Source: Apostichopus parvimensis (lineage: Eukaryota; Echinodermata; Holothuroidea; Aspidochirotida; Stichopodidae). Taken from it: a stretch of 52,048 nt of DNA. The notes below the pieces were generated by a model. The model was not told the DNA's origin. It saw nothing but the letters and a program-made list of their open reading frames with translations, and searched no databases. Shown in pieces: positions 1 through 12,309 of the stretch. The number at the start of each line of letters is the position of its first letter. The first letter of the stretch is position 1. The translations under genes were made by a program, and so were the position numbers. The stretch lies in NCBI GenBank assembly GCA_000934455.1, contig KN887083.1, positions 728 to 52,775 on the forward strand. Reading direction: 5' to 3'.

Positions 1-584
1 CCCCCCCCCCCTGACTGTATGGACGCTCCGCCACTGGTCTGAGAGTGAGCATGCAAACTTTTAATGGGTAGCCTTGTCATTGTCACTTTGTACCAGATCT
101 TATGTTTTATATTTTGTGATTATATATGTGATTCTCTTCTGTAACAGTTCACAGGAAAAAAAAGTAGTGTTCAAAGTTTGCAAAAGCAGTTTTGAAGACT
201 GACTTTTGTCTCTTATAAAACACTATTATTCCTGTGTACAAGAACTAGTATGCATGCATCTTTGCATCTGTATAGCACAGTGCACATTTTGCATAGCATG
301 TTGCCATGTGATACTGTATAAATTAGTCTATGAGTTCATATAGGTATTCCATAAACTTTTGTATGTAATACTCCTATGTAAAAGGTTGTATAGACGTTAC
401 ATGATATGTAACGTCATATGTAATGCTTCCCCATATTAAGACTTCAAGAAGCTCATCTTGTCAGGAGGCATCATAAAGAATTCAATTTTTTGAGGGGTTT
501 CTACGGAATGTCACATTCTTTCAATTCCCTATGCTATGAATAATATTTGTTTAATATTTGGTTTGTCTCTTTGCATGGTGCCAG
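1..584. other. Intron or upstream noncoding sequence of the FAM184-like gene
   Basis: AT-rich sequence starting with an 11-base C run at the window edge. No coiled-coil coding segment is visible. A GTGAGC at about 46-51 looks like a splice donor, but the codons before it do not resemble the gene, so no exon is called. Confidence 0.5.
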
Positions 585-3500
585 GTTTACTAGGATCGCT
601 GGAAGTTACAAAGCAGAGTAATGAAGCCACAATCCTGGATCTACAAACTGCTCTTGCCAAACTCCAAGATAAGATCTCCTGGCTGGAGACGGAACGATCA
701 AGTCTTGAAAGCAACCAGGAGTCCATGTCTCAGGAACAAAATAAACATTTGAAATCACTAGAGAAAGTAAGCTACGTAGCTAAGTTACGAATTATAAGAA
801 GGGGGTAGGGGAGGGAGAGAGGGGTACAGAAAGGTAAGGAGTATCTAATTGTGACCCAGGGATAGAATGCTACCTATCAATGTGTGGGTATCAAAGAAAT
901 AAACATATGCTTGTTAGTGAAGAGCTTATCTAAATACTATTCATCTAGTGCCTCTTTTGGGTATAAAAGTTATGTTATGTTATGTTTGCAGAGTAGAGAA
1001 AGTCAATGTCATGAATTATGCCATAAAATTCCATTTTTATGCTTCAACTCTGCATGTTAGTTCTTTATTTACATAAATTTTGTTCCAGAAGCATGTAGAA
1101 TCTCTTTACCTTAATATAATCTTCTCTGGTAGGACTTGTAACAAAAATGAAAATTGCAAAGTTATAGGTAATGGGTCAAATATCATCTTGTTCCTCATCT
1201 TCCAGGCTCTAGAAGATTTGACAATTCAGAAGACGGTGATGAAAGAGAGGTTTGAAAGAGAACTGGCCGGTCTAAAATCTTCTAGGGACGAGAACGAAGC
1301 AAAATTCAAAGAAGAACATGAGAAAGAGCTTACGGAAAAGCTGCGGAGGCTGGAGAAGGAAAAGAAGGAGGAAACGGATAGATTAGAAGAGGAGATGAAA
1401 AAGATGAAGATGGTCAGTTGTCTCCGATGATTGTTGTCTTCTCATGTTTCAAATGGAGAATTTGTCCCCTGCTGCCCCCTCCCATCCCTCACCTTACCCC
1501 CTCCCAATCATCTCCTTACCCCCTCCCAATCATCTCCTTACCCCTCTCCCTCTCCCTCCCACCTCTCAACCCTCTCCCTACCCCTTCCAAACCCTTTCCC
1601 TACTCTGCCATTGCAGAATGCTGCTCAGCAGTGATGTTGCATGGGATGCCTTAACCAAGCAGTATTTGACAAAGTGGTTTGACACTCGCAGTGTACTTTT
1701 GTTTATCATCGAGAGGTGGCAGTGCCAAAAGAAAGTATTTCCTAAGTTAAAGAAAATAGCACAGATAATTGCTTAGTTTATAGAAAACTGCAATTTTACT
1801 TAATCATTAATTTTTGGGGCCTTATCAATTAATATAATATCTTTCATCTGACATTTGACACCACTCAAGAGATGATTGACACCATTCTTATACCTTTTGA
1901 AAACATTCTAAAAGACATGAAACCATTCTGAAACATTTGGCTTTTGTAATTGTCATGTTATCTGACTTGTGGAAATCATGGTTGCCCCCCACAGGAGCTG
2001 GAGAAGAATTTGGAAGATACAACGTATCAGCTGACTCAAGAGAGGGACTCGATTAAGAGAGAGATGGAAGAATTACAACGAGACCTCACAGCCAAACTGA
2101 AGAGGGCAGAGGAAGATGCTCAAAAACTATCAAATATATTACAGGAAAGAGATCAGGGTTTGGGATCAGCAAACAGTCACATTGATGGCTTGAAGAAAAA
2201 CAACTCTCAACTGAAGACAGAGATTGATCTGATGCAGAAAGAACTGAGAGAGAGGATCAGTGAAATCCATACATTAAAAGTAAGAAGAATTGATGCATTA
2301 AAACAATAGAAAACGGAACATTACAGGGCTTGTATTAATTGTATTACTGACACCACCTATGGCTAACTGCCATCAGTGCCCCTATGACTTGCCATAATGC
2401 ACTAACGTCAACCTTACAGATGACAACAGATGCTTCAATCCTTTAATCAAGTTGTCATAGGTCCCCACATATTGATCATGATAAATTAAACTTCAACTTC
2501 AAACCATACATTTCCTGTTTTCCGTCTGATCTAGACGTGTCTGTGGGAAAATGCCTTGCTGCTCATTGAAATTTAAAAAAATTTATTTACCTTGGTGCTG
2601 CCTGTTCAATAAAAATCCAAGAAAATTTGTAACTAATTCAAAATTATGAAATGAATTTAAATAAACTCTTCTAAACAAATTCTCATGGAATATGTTTTCT
2701 TCCATGCTCGAAGTTCTGAGATATCTTGTTCATGAAAGAATCTATGTAACACATGAACCTGTCTTTGAAGTCTTTAACTCAATAAGGTCATATATACTGT
2801 AGCATGTGTGTGTGTCAGCCGTGAAACCTTACAGTTGTAGGTCAGTTGTAAAGTTTTGTAATTCCGATGATATCCATCCATCCATCTTATTTCAGACATT
2901 GTTGGAGAAGAGCAAACACAGCCATGCTACAGAGATGGCAGGCTTACATGAGGATGGGAAGAAGAAGATAGATCACCTCTCAAGAGATTTGGATGAGAAA
3001 TGGTCCGAGACTTTAAGGTTTGTTCACAATCCAAACCCTTTATTAGTTATCAGCACACTCTTTCAGTTACTAATATAAAGTCCATGAAATGACATATCAT
3101 CACTTGTAGAAACAACTATATCATTAAGGTGCAATCTTTGCTAGAATATATACCCAAAGTTCATTTGGTTTGATCTTACATTACAACTGTACATCCACCA
3201 AATGTCTTCAACATTCTCACAAATCATGTATTTCATTAAAGTGTGCCATGTTATTGTCGGACACAGGAAAGGATAAAACATAAACAAAAAGAAACATTTA
3301 GAGAAAGTAAGGGCTTTCAGATCCCATTACAGATTTACAAAATGATAGCCTCCAGACACAATTTTTCAACTAGGAAATATCCCAAATGAAACAAGATTTT
3401 TTTCGCTGCTTGGGGGTGGGGAGGGGGGAGGAGGGGATTTGTTCTTCACAAAGATCTTTGTCATATAAGCTACAGAAGATGATTGGCTTCATGCCATTAT

Positions 3501-6500
3501 TAATTTCACAGAAACCAACCTTATAGTTTGTCTCCATGTCACCACCGGTTGTGTGGTTTCTCTAGCATATTTCTGGGCACTATTTCACTTACCTATGTCC
3601 TATAACCAAACAAAACTGACTACAGTATCTGCATCATTTAAAACTGAAGACATTAGTTCGAAGGTACTAACAAAGTGTTCAATACCGCGACGAAAGTTTC
3701 ATACCCCCCCCCCCCATAAAAACTGCTAGCTGTCGCCTTGAAATGTCACGATCATTTCCCTTGAAGGTCTACTGTAGGTTTAATTAAGTATGTTGCAATA
3801 AATTTAGTGCACAGCACTCTTCACCTGCCTCCTACGTTTCTGTGTTGTCGAGAAAGACGGATGTTTGATGAAATCATCGACAAATGTGATGTTTATTTTG
3901 ATTTATTAGGAAGGAATGTGTTGAAGTCATAGAATAGTTAATAGAGATTCACAGAGAGGATACAGGAATGTTGCGCTGGAGCTAATCAATCTATCAACCC
4001 CATTAAGAGACTAGTCGGAACCCAAGACAGAATGACTCTGTATTTATTCTGATTTCATAAAGCAACTCACCTCCCTATAGTCCCTAACACATTCATTGTA
4101 ACTGATGAAAAGACAAGTGTGTGGAAGAGACAGAATGAATGTTAACATGATGTATCTTGTGTTTGATTTATCAGGAAAGAATGTGATAAACTTAGACAAG
4201 AGTTGACAGAGCAACACAGAGAGGATAAGAATGCCGCCTTGGAGCAAATCAACCTCTTGAAGAACCAAGAAATAGAAGAGACGAGAGGTGGATGGGAGCA
4301 GAAAGTCACCGAATTACAGAGAGAAGTAAGATACATTCATAAATCCATACATTATTTTTAGCGTTTGGTCGGATAATCAATAAAAAGTTGGTTGCGAAGT
4401 GTTTTTACTGTTTTACTTATAAAGTGAGATTCACCTTACCAGTGATGGTCCATTTAGATAACATTAAATTAGGATGTGTGGGGGGGGGGAATGGGGGGCT
4501 GCAGCATCACTATTTTGTGCTTGTTTGACATGGTCATATCTCAATTATGTAATTACTTGAGAGCCTAGTAAAGATAACTATTATTTACTATTTTATGTAT
4601 TTCTGACAGTGAGAGGATACAGAGGTCTGTTACAAGACCATTCATGGGATATAGTAGAAACAAAACAACAAATTAAACAACAGGTGATGAATACTAGTTG
4701 CTTATTGCAACTGGTCCCATCTCAGAGAGAGTGAGAGTTTTTGAGTATCTTCAATACGTAAGGATTGTCCAGCTGTTAAGTTAACAAGGGTGTCTCCCTT
4801 ATAACCCTACCAACAATAACAAAGCTCTGACTTATCAATAACCTATGACCTTTGTTCTGCTTTGTCCTCACAGATCTCTGATTTGAGAGGAAGTCTCTCG
4901 TCAAAGTCAGACAAAGCAAAGGCAGAGCTAGCTCAACTACAGAGACAATCAGAGCAAGAACTGAATAAACTCAAGTTTGACTTGGCGACAGCAACCCAGA
5001 ACCACCAGAGAGAATTGGAGGACCTTCAGAAGTCATTGGAGAGAGAAAAGGAAAACTTAAAGGAGCAACAACAGGAAGAAATGATGGTAAGATTTAAATG
5101 TTATTTCTGTTTTTGAAAATGGTTATGGTTATCAAGCTCGTACCCTTTACCAAAAAGAAAAGAAAAGGAAAGAAAAACAACACCATAGCATTCAGATACA
5201 GTTTCCATAGATCCCTCAAAAGTGACAGCTTGCTTCTTCGCTCATCTGAATTGTTACTAATGTAATCAATTTTCGGTAGTTTAAGACATTCTTATAAAAA
5301 CGATCTGGTACAACTGAATGATGTCCTATTTTCTTTACAGAAATTAGAGTCCAAGCTGACAAGTTTACATAACAAGACACTAGCTGATAAGATGGAGGAG
5401 CACAAAGAAGCAGTGAAATCCCTCCAGCTGGAGTCAGAGGAATCAAGAAGAGCAGAGCTGGACATCCGTCTCATGGAACACAAGAGATCTCTGGGTAAGG
5501 TGCTCTCCATGTGTTCATTTGCAGTCAAGTGTTAGCAGCATCTACCAATTCATTACCAACATTACAAGGGTGGATCCCGGGTAGGATGCAGCGGGGCTAA
5601 CCAATGTATGTAGCTGGTAGTTAGCAAACAACAACAACTACAATAAGATTGTTGTATTTTGCAAAGGAAACTAAACCTTGGCTTTTCAGCTGTGAATTTG
5701 TTCCTAGCTTAGGGTTGATATTGGGTTTGATAAAGGTAGCAGCACTCCTTGAGGTAATTAACATGTGCAATGTCCCTGTTACTGTGGGAGTAGAAGAGGG
5801 GTGGGGTGGGGTGGGTGACTTGTTTGAACTATATGGGGAATCACTTTGAAATATAAATGTGGATAACACAGAGACCTACACAGACAAGTTCTTTGTCTGA
5901 CATAGAAATGTTTTGAAAGGTTTTTTTTTAAAAACATGTCACAGTAAATTATTTCTTTGTTTCTATCTTCAGATAAACTGAGGTTAGAATTGACCCAGAG
6001 GCACAGTGCCGAGATGGACCAATTGGCCCGGGCACACAAGACACAGATGGCAGCAGCTAGGATGGAGTTGGAGAGGGCCATAGAACTGAGGCAGCAACAG
6101 GTAAGAGAGAGAGGTCAAAGATGAGGTCAAAGAGAGGTCAAAGATGAGGTCAAAGATGAGGTCTAAGAGGCCAAAGAGAGAGGTCACCGGTACTAGCGGA
6201 TGGTGCAAGAGACAGGATGTAGAAAATCTAGCATACACACCGTTGAGAGCCATATTGTATTCTAGGTACAGGGAACTCCTCTTACATGACTCAATTTAAG
6301 AACACAAATAAAAGTAAAATGTTTCAAAAACTTGGCTTAGGTCAGGTTATGTTACATTGGGTTGGGTTGAACTGGGTCTGGTTTGGATAGAATTGGATCA
6401 GAATGGATCCAATCTAGATCTGATCAGATCAGAGGAAAGCTATGCACAGCCAAAAATTTGTATTTCTGAAGCCAATAGTTTGAATCCTACCCCGATTTTT

Positions 6501-9500
6501 CGTCTTCCAGAATTTTCTACGATCACAAAGTTTGTCGTCTGTTGTTTGATTTACCTGTACACTAATTTTATCATTATTGTTGTGTTTCAGGATAGAGCTA
6601 ACCAGTCCAGGGTAGATGACCTTCAGGGTCATGTGACTCAGAGAGAAACACACATCAGTAAACTAGAGGATGACATCCAGAAACTCAAAATGGACATCTC
6701 CAGGTCAAAGGAGGAGATTGAATTTAAAGCCCAGGAGATCATGAAGGTCCAGGGTGAAGCTGAGAGAAGAATCAGGTAAAGCACTTCATTCGTGTGTCTC
6801 AATCAAGAAAGGCTAAAGTATTAGCGAAGGTTCTAGACAGATCGGGAAGTTTTAATCATTCTATAACTAATAAAATGTTGACCAAATTTTGTATTTTCTG
6901 AGTTTGTCAAATGAGGGTGGTAAACATGATGTGATTTCAAACTTTTTTGTAAATAAAGATGTAAACAAATAAAGAAAAAGTTTTTTTTAAAACTTTGGGA
7001 CATCATAATGTTTGTATCTTTCATATGATACTTGACATCAATTTGACCAGTCAGTCAGTAACTTTGCTGTTCATAACTTCAATGGAAATTGTGATTCTCA
7101 AAGCACATGTAGACCCTACAATGCCTGTTGCAGATGTACTGCCATCCACAGAGCAGTTGCATGTCAGTATTTACTGTGAGTTGCATTTCATCTACAACTG
7201 TGGTTTATACTGAAATGATGTCGCCATGATTGTATCCTCTTTTACTAAAGCGATCTCTCCTTTATTTCATCATAACATTAATGCATGATTATCATCACTT
7301 GTTTCTTAATCTTTGCTCCTAGAGATGTGAAGGAAGTGCTAGCCAGATCACAACAAGATGAGTTAGATTCCCAGTCAGCTGAACACCTCAGAGAAACTCA
7401 AGGCATGTTAGGGGAATTTAACAGAGCACAGGATCTCCTCAAAGATAAGATATCTGCTCTACAAATCATGTAAGTTCATCACAACGACCTGTGACCCACA
7501 TGGATGAATATTCAATGTAATGTAACAGATGCTCATTCATCACAACCTCTGAATCGCATGAATGACTAGTCATTGTAATAAAACAGATACAAGTCTATCA
7601 TACTGACCTCTGACACACATGAATGAATATTCATTGCAATATAACAGATTGAAGTCCATTAAACTGACCTCTGAACCAAATGAATGAATATTCATTGAAA
7701 TATAACAGATTGCAGCCAGTTGGGACAATTTCCTAATGCTAATACCTCTCTAAACTGTACTCCAATATCATGCTCTCAAAGCACTGGTATTGACAGTACA
7801 AACAGTTCCTTACCTTGATCTGATAGAAACATGATATTCATACTGCTCGTACTGACAATACGAGTGCTCTGAAGCGGGGCTTACAATTACAGTATAGAAA
7901 AAATTGTGCCAAAAAAAAAAAATGGGTGCAAATTGAAGTACATTACACTGACCTCTGACCCACATTAATAAATATTCATTGTAATGTAACAAATTAAACA
8001 AATAATGTTGGTAAGTTAAAAAGAAGATTCTAATATGCTTCTGTTATAAGAAGTGATTCCCTCATGTTTTTAAAAAAGCTGGCTGCTTTTCTTACTAAAC
8101 ATATATGACCCTTAACTATACAGAGTTTTGGATATGATGACTTGATAATTACAATTTCAGCCCTTTTCTTTACATGCAAAAGTAGTCCTATATATATCTG
8201 CTTGGAGTTGTTTTAACCTTGGAAAAATGTTAATATTTGTTCTAAAAACAGGACAAGAATTGTCCACTGTATTTAAACATCTACGGTGACCCAAAGTAAG
8301 AGACTAATGATCACAGTTGTGCTTATTTATTCTAGTGACTGTAGAAGACCGCAATGCTAACACAACCAGCTGATTATTCAAGACGTCTGCTATTTCTAAA
8401 GATGTTTGGTTTTAGCATTCCGCAGATACTTAGGTTGTCAGTTTGTGATTGAGTTTTATTATTTTGTCGTTGCAGGTTGGAGGAAGCAGAGGATAAATAC
8501 AGGAACCGAGAATCTAGAGACGAAGACCTGGAGATGATTGGATCCTTGAAAGAGATGGTTGCAGAGAAGGATCAAGTTCTCTTCAAGTTAAATGTAAGAC
8601 TCATCAGTTTAGTTTGATAGACAGGTGTATGGGTAAGGAGGGGCAAGGGAAGGGGGAGGGGTAAGTTAGTATAAACATTAATGTGTCTTTATCATTCATG
8701 GTTTTCCAAGAACCATTACTGTCACATTATGTAATGTGACAGTAATGTACACCACTAATGTTTACTTTACCATTCCTGGACTTCAAGAAAACATAACTAT
8801 CACATTCAATACCTGGACTGGACTGCAAGGTACTGCTACTGTCCCATTACAGTTCATGGACTTTTAGAAACAAGTCTACTGACCATTGTCCTACTGGAAG
8901 ATACCACTCCTTACTATTCCTGGACTATAATACACCACTAATGTTTACTTTACCATTCTTGTATATAAGAAAACATTACTATCACATAGGACAATCACTA
9001 GAACATGCTAGAACATGATTAATATCCCTATATCCTTCATAGACACCATTCATGCCTCCCATTACCATGTTAAGGGAAACAATACACTATGGTGATCCAT
9101 TACCACTTTCTATACTTAGCAAACTTGTACCACTTCCATTACTGGGTTAACATGTACCACTTTCTCCATAATACCATTCCTGGATTAACCATCACTATCA
9201 ATGTCCTCATACCACTGATATAGGAATCCCTGTATCACCAATAATATCCTCTATTGGTATTCCCATATCACCATCATTGGCTTCCATTGGTATTGTTATA
9301 TCCCTACCGCCAGTAACCATACCTGCCTAATGTTGTATCGTTCATGCTTTCATAACCCTGGTGACCTCTATATATATTACTCACTCTAGGACGAGAAGAG
9401 GTTCTTTCAACTGGAGCTGATTAATCGTGAAACTAACTTCAACAAAGTCTTCAACACACAGCCCAATGTTGGTATCTTAAACCCATTGGCAAAGGTAAAA

Positions 9501-10417
9501 TAAATATTCTATTTATGCAAATAAATAATGTACAACTTGAAGATACTTGAGGTCAAGATTCATTGTACCTTTTAATGTTAAGACTTCAATTGATGAGTTA
9601 TTCAACAACTTATCTCCATCACTTCTATCAACATATATCAATATATACATATATCAATATATATATATATATATCAATATATATATTATGTATCTGTGTG
9701 AGTACGTGAGATATAAACTCCAAGTGCACTAATTATCTAATAGGGCTCACAGCGTAGCTAAAAGTATTGTACAATTTGTAATGTAATATCTACATGATGC
9801 TCTCTGTCAATATATATCAGTAATCAAATGGGGAATTGCCTAGTTCACCCAACACACTACATGGTGTGTGACTGCCATTTCATTTTGCACATTTACCATT
9901 AATGTATAACAATAAATAAATTCCTACGTGTGGAATCCCTTTATAAGGAAGAAATTCCTAAATGTTGAAAACATTTAAAGGCATGGGTTCCTTTATATGG
10001 AAGAATTGCTATATATGGGTTCCTATATATGCAAGGAATTCTTATGTATAGAAGAAATTCCTATATTTGAAAGATGTTCCTACATTAGAAGTTCCTATAT
10101 GGAGAAAGGATGCCTACATTTATGGGGGAAATTCCTGTGTATGTATCACAGAAATCAAATTTGTTTTTCTACTTCTTCTCCAGCCACGAAAGAGAGGTTC
10201 AAGTGAGGCCCCAAGATATGTCAGTGCTCCCAATCTGAACTCATCTGGGATGATGGTATCAGCATCCTCCTCATCAGCTGTTAGCCCTAGCAACCCTCGA
10301 TTAGAACCACTCCCCGACTCACCCATTCATGACATCCAGCTAAACCCGAAGAAACCTCTCCGGGAGAAGAACGGTGCGGGCAAAACAACAAAAGGGAAAC
10401 GATTCATCAACACATGA
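585..10417 (+). CDS. FAM184A: FAM184A/B-like coiled-coil protein, 3' part (13 exons, 5' end missing)
   Basis: Exons: 585-766, 1206-1412, 1995-2279, 2896-3017, 4175-4325, 4874-5086, 5341-5494, 5973-6100, 6591-6775, 7323-7469, 8476-8593, 9390-9494, 10184-10417. All junctions are AG/GT and the phases agree, giving 742 full codons ending in TGA. The first exon begins inside a codon, so upstream exons lie outside the window. Residues about 1-640 are almost uninterrupted heptad-rich coiled coil (Glu/Lys/Gln/Leu, hardly any Pro). The C-terminus holds the family signature: a QLELINRETNFNKVFN stretch, then VGILNPLAK, then a Ser/Pro-rich tail with PLPDSPIHDI. These match what I recall of vertebrate FAM184A; vertebrates also have FAM184B, so this is probably the single invertebrate orthologue. 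The molecular function of the family is poorly known. Family identity is fairly sure; A versus B is not resolved. Confidence 0.85.
1474..1612 (+). repeat. CT-rich minisatellite in FAM184 intron
   Basis: Two exact copies of a roughly 22-bp unit (CCTTACCCCCTCCCAATCATCT) followed by degenerate CCCTCTCCCT units, shortly after the donor of exon 2. Short ORFs here in several frames are low-complexity artefacts. Confidence 0.8.
3405..3436 (+). repeat. G-rich tract with quadruplex potential
   Basis: Four or more runs of at least four G with short spacers (GGGGG-T-GGGG-A-GGGGGG-AGGA-GGGG), on the coding strand of FAM184 intron 4. Confidence 0.6.
3885..4035 (+). pseudogene. Decayed duplicate of FAM184 exon 5
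   Basis: The sequence aligns with the real exon at 4175-4325 and with its acceptor: GATTTATTAGGAAGGAATGTG here against GATTTATCAGGAAAGAATGTG there. It continues through CACAGAGAGGATA, an almost matching GGAGCTAATCAATCT, and a shared GAACCAAGA-like segment. Read in the real phase the copy hits TAG after a few codons and has small indels, so it cannot be a functional alternative exon. It lies about 265 bp upstream, consistent with an old local tandem duplication. Confidence 0.78.
6110..6186 (+). repeat. Short AGGTCA-bearing tandem repeat beside the exon 8 donor
   Basis: Begins about 10 bp after the GT of FAM184 exon 8. AGGTCA occurs several times, separated by AAAGAG or AAAGATG-like spacers, so half-sites sit in direct orientation 5-6 bases apart. 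It is a microsatellite by structure; any receptor binding is inference. Confidence 0.75.
7473..7715 (+). repeat. 60-bp minisatellite in FAM184 intron 10
   Basis: About four copies with a steady 60-bp period; the ATGAATATTCAT core or its variant falls near 7507, 7567, 7627 and 7687. Each unit has a TGACCTCTGA-type word and an AACAGAT word. A further separated copy lies at about 7927-7995. Confidence 0.8.
8690..9340 (+). repeat. Degenerate ACCATT-rich repeat tract in FAM184 intron 11
   Basis: Loose repeats of CCATTACT/CCATTCCTGGA words. One longer unit (ACACCACTAATGTTTACTTTACCATTC and what follows) occurs at about 8749-8802 and again at about 8931-8987. It contains the perfect palindrome listed separately. 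No coding potential is seen. Confidence 0.65.
8715..8746. repeat. Perfect 15-bp-arm palindrome
   Basis: ATTACTGTCACATTA, a TG centre, then its exact reverse complement TAATGTGACAGTAAT. It could extrude as a cruciform or fold in RNA as a hairpin with almost no loop. Confidence 0.9.
9390..9494 (+). CDS. FAM184A: FAM184-like exon 12 (in-window numbering), conserved C-terminal motif
   Basis: This 35-codon exon, phase 0 at both ends, begins DEKRFFQLEL and continues through NRETNFNKVFN to NPLAK before the GTAAAA donor. It is the most diagnostic stretch of the gene, because the NRE-NFNKVFN and NPLAK words are shared with vertebrate FAM184A. It marks the end of the coiled coil. Confidence 0.88.
9625..9690. 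repeat. (TA)n / ATATATCA microsatellite
   Basis: Alternating TA with interspersed ATATCAATATATA in FAM184 intron 12. Confidence 0.85.
9925..10145 (+). repeat. Degenerate TTCCTATAT minisatellite
   Basis: Repeated GGAA-GAAATTCCTATATATG-like units of about 22-30 bp, ending just before the acceptor of the last FAM184 exon. A local ORF across it simply translates the repeat. Confidence 0.6.
10184..10417 (+). CDS. FAM184A: FAM184-like terminal coding exon
   Basis: The acceptor is CTTCTCCAG. The exon encodes 77 residues and TGA. The tail is basic and Ser/Pro-rich, with a phospho-acceptor-like SASSSSAVSPS run and PLPDSPIHDIQLNPKKPL. The vertebrate tail has the equivalent SPVHDI and KPL words (family knowledge). 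It ends in a basic KTTKGKRFINT. Confidence 0.88.
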   Translation, partial: PRKRGSSEAPRYVSAPNLNSSGMMVSASSSSAVSPSNPRLEPLPDSPIHDIQLNPKKPLREKNGAGKTTKGKRFINT

Positions 10418-12309
10418 GTGATGTTTTGGTCGTATCTAGACCTTCATGAGGTCAAGCCAGGCTGTTAAAGGGGTATACAGTAATGTAGTATAGACCTTCT
10501 GTAAACACAGGAAGGCGACGCATGAAAGGATCGTTACATACGTTTTAAACTCCGCTCATATGAACAGAAGGTAGAAGGCTTACAGGAACAGCTTTGCTTT
10601 GACCCTGCAGTTATCAATCTGTTTTGAAGTTTCATAAATGAATCCATAGCTGGACAATCTGTCTTCCAAAGGTTATCTATCGTTACACTTTCTAATCAAT
10701 GAGTTTGAGGGACTGGGGAAACGTCCATTACAGAAGAATGAAAAAATAGAATGTGTAGTTTGTTTTTTCTTAACAGGTATTTATTTTCTCTCTTTCATAT
10801 TATTTTTATGTTTATGACACCAGCTAGCCTGCTGGTAAGGAGTCATAAACCAGCCACCCTACTCTGCAATACTAGACAAGAATTGTACTAGTTGTTTCCT
10901 TCTAAAAATCTGAAGGAAGTACTTGTGTCCCTCTTGTAAAGTGACTCATCCTTCCACATCATTTGCTGTAAGATCTGTTGTTATTCAGTGCAGTCTGCAG
11001 TTGTGTTGTTTTCATCAGAGCGGTTATCACAGCCATATTGTTCTTCAGACCGGTTGTGTACCTCCAGTTACTCCCAATGGCAGTTTGCAAGACTATAACC
11101 GACGTTCAGAGTAGTTGTTATCCTCAGATTGGTGTTCAGAATTAGTCGCAAACACAGAAATGTCAAGAATGTTGGTCATCTCCAAATTAATCTTAAGAGC
11201 AGTTGAAACACCTAAAATCGTATTGTGCAGATGTAACCTCAGACTTAAAAGCCTTTGTTAACACAGAAAGTGTTCCCAAGAGCAGTTGCCAACCTGAAGA
11301 TGGATTTATCGCCGTTGTTATCATCCACGGTTTAACAGCACGTCAAGATGCATCGCTTAACATTGTCCTCATATGAAGCTAGATTTTATATTCATCCTGA
11401 TCTCTCTTAGACTTTATTAAATGTATTAAAGAAACCATCGCTTTACTTGACCAGATGGTGTTCACTCCGTCCATTGCCCGTTAAGCTTATTCTTCCACCT
11501 TGCAGTATTCATGCAGTTAGCCTTCCAAACAGCTTTTATCTTCTTGAAGTGCGTATTTGTATTTTTGGGGGAAATTATTATAGTATGTTGAAGAATTGTA
11601 AAATTCTTTTGTAAAAAGTGATGTAAATATATTTATAAACAACTGAAGTTACATTTGAAATTTGTGTTTATTTCTTTGTGTTTACTGTTATGTGAATGGT
11701 CTGTTGAGGGTCGCATTGTGTTATCAAGTTTTGCCTGCAAGTTTGTCAGGTCATTATATCTACAGATTCCCTGAAAATGCTTTGTTGGAAAGATCTCTTA
11801 GCCAGATGTTAGGATGTCCTGGATGTTAGGTTCACACTTTAACTTACTGACAGTCTGCTTTGTGAATTTAAACTACTCGTGGAAGGTGGTGCAGTGACCT
11901 ACGTGTGTGAGTGACGGCCAACAGAGCAAAAAACCCACCACTTTGTATAAAATTATTTATGGATGGCTCAGGGATTCATTGAAGTACATCTTGGGTGGAA
12001 TCCATAATGACTTTTGTACCGGACATGACCAGGAATGGAAGTGCTTAAATTGTAACATAAATAGCTACGGTATGTGGCTCCAAGATGTATTTTATAGCTG
12101 TAGTTTGTAGCTACAAATCTTCAATTGTGCCAGCCATAACCATGGATTGGGAGTGTTTATAGCTTATAGATTATGTAAGCTCCACATCTCCTCTCATCAT
12201 ACTGTCATGAAGGAGAGCCTTGGGGGCACTCCCTCATGGTACGTCCGTCCACAAAATTAATGTTTAGGCCAGTGGTGAAATATGTAATATCCAAACAACT
12301 GGAAGGAAG
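10418..12309. other. Tail-to-tail 3' flanks of FAM184 (+) and NOP14 (-)
   Basis: No coding region is seen. The two stop codons are 1.9 kb apart. At 11413-11430 the sequence TTTATTAAATGTATTAAA offers ATTAAA signals on the plus strand and AATAAA (as TTTATT) on the minus strand. Another minus-strand AATAAA lies at 11667-11672. Mature 3' ends may overlap, but no transcript evidence is available. Confidence 0.5.
11413..11430. promoter_or_regulatory. Candidate overlapping poly(A) signals of convergent genes
   Basis: ATTAAA at 11416-11421 and 11425-11430 on plus; AATAAA on minus from TTTATT at 11413-11418. No canonical plus-strand AATAAA was seen earlier after the FAM184 stop. Position alone supports this; cleavage sites are unknown. 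Confidence 0.3.

Noticed and set aside
1418..1776. Overlapping ORFs in the CT-rich tract of FAM184 intron 2
   Set aside because: Pro/Ser/Leu translations of a pyrimidine minisatellite; exon 2 ends cleanly at 1412 with a donor.
7473..7715. CRISPR-like regularly spaced repeats
   Set aside because: Eukaryotic intron; whole 60-bp units are related with no distinct spacer/repeat division. A minisatellite.
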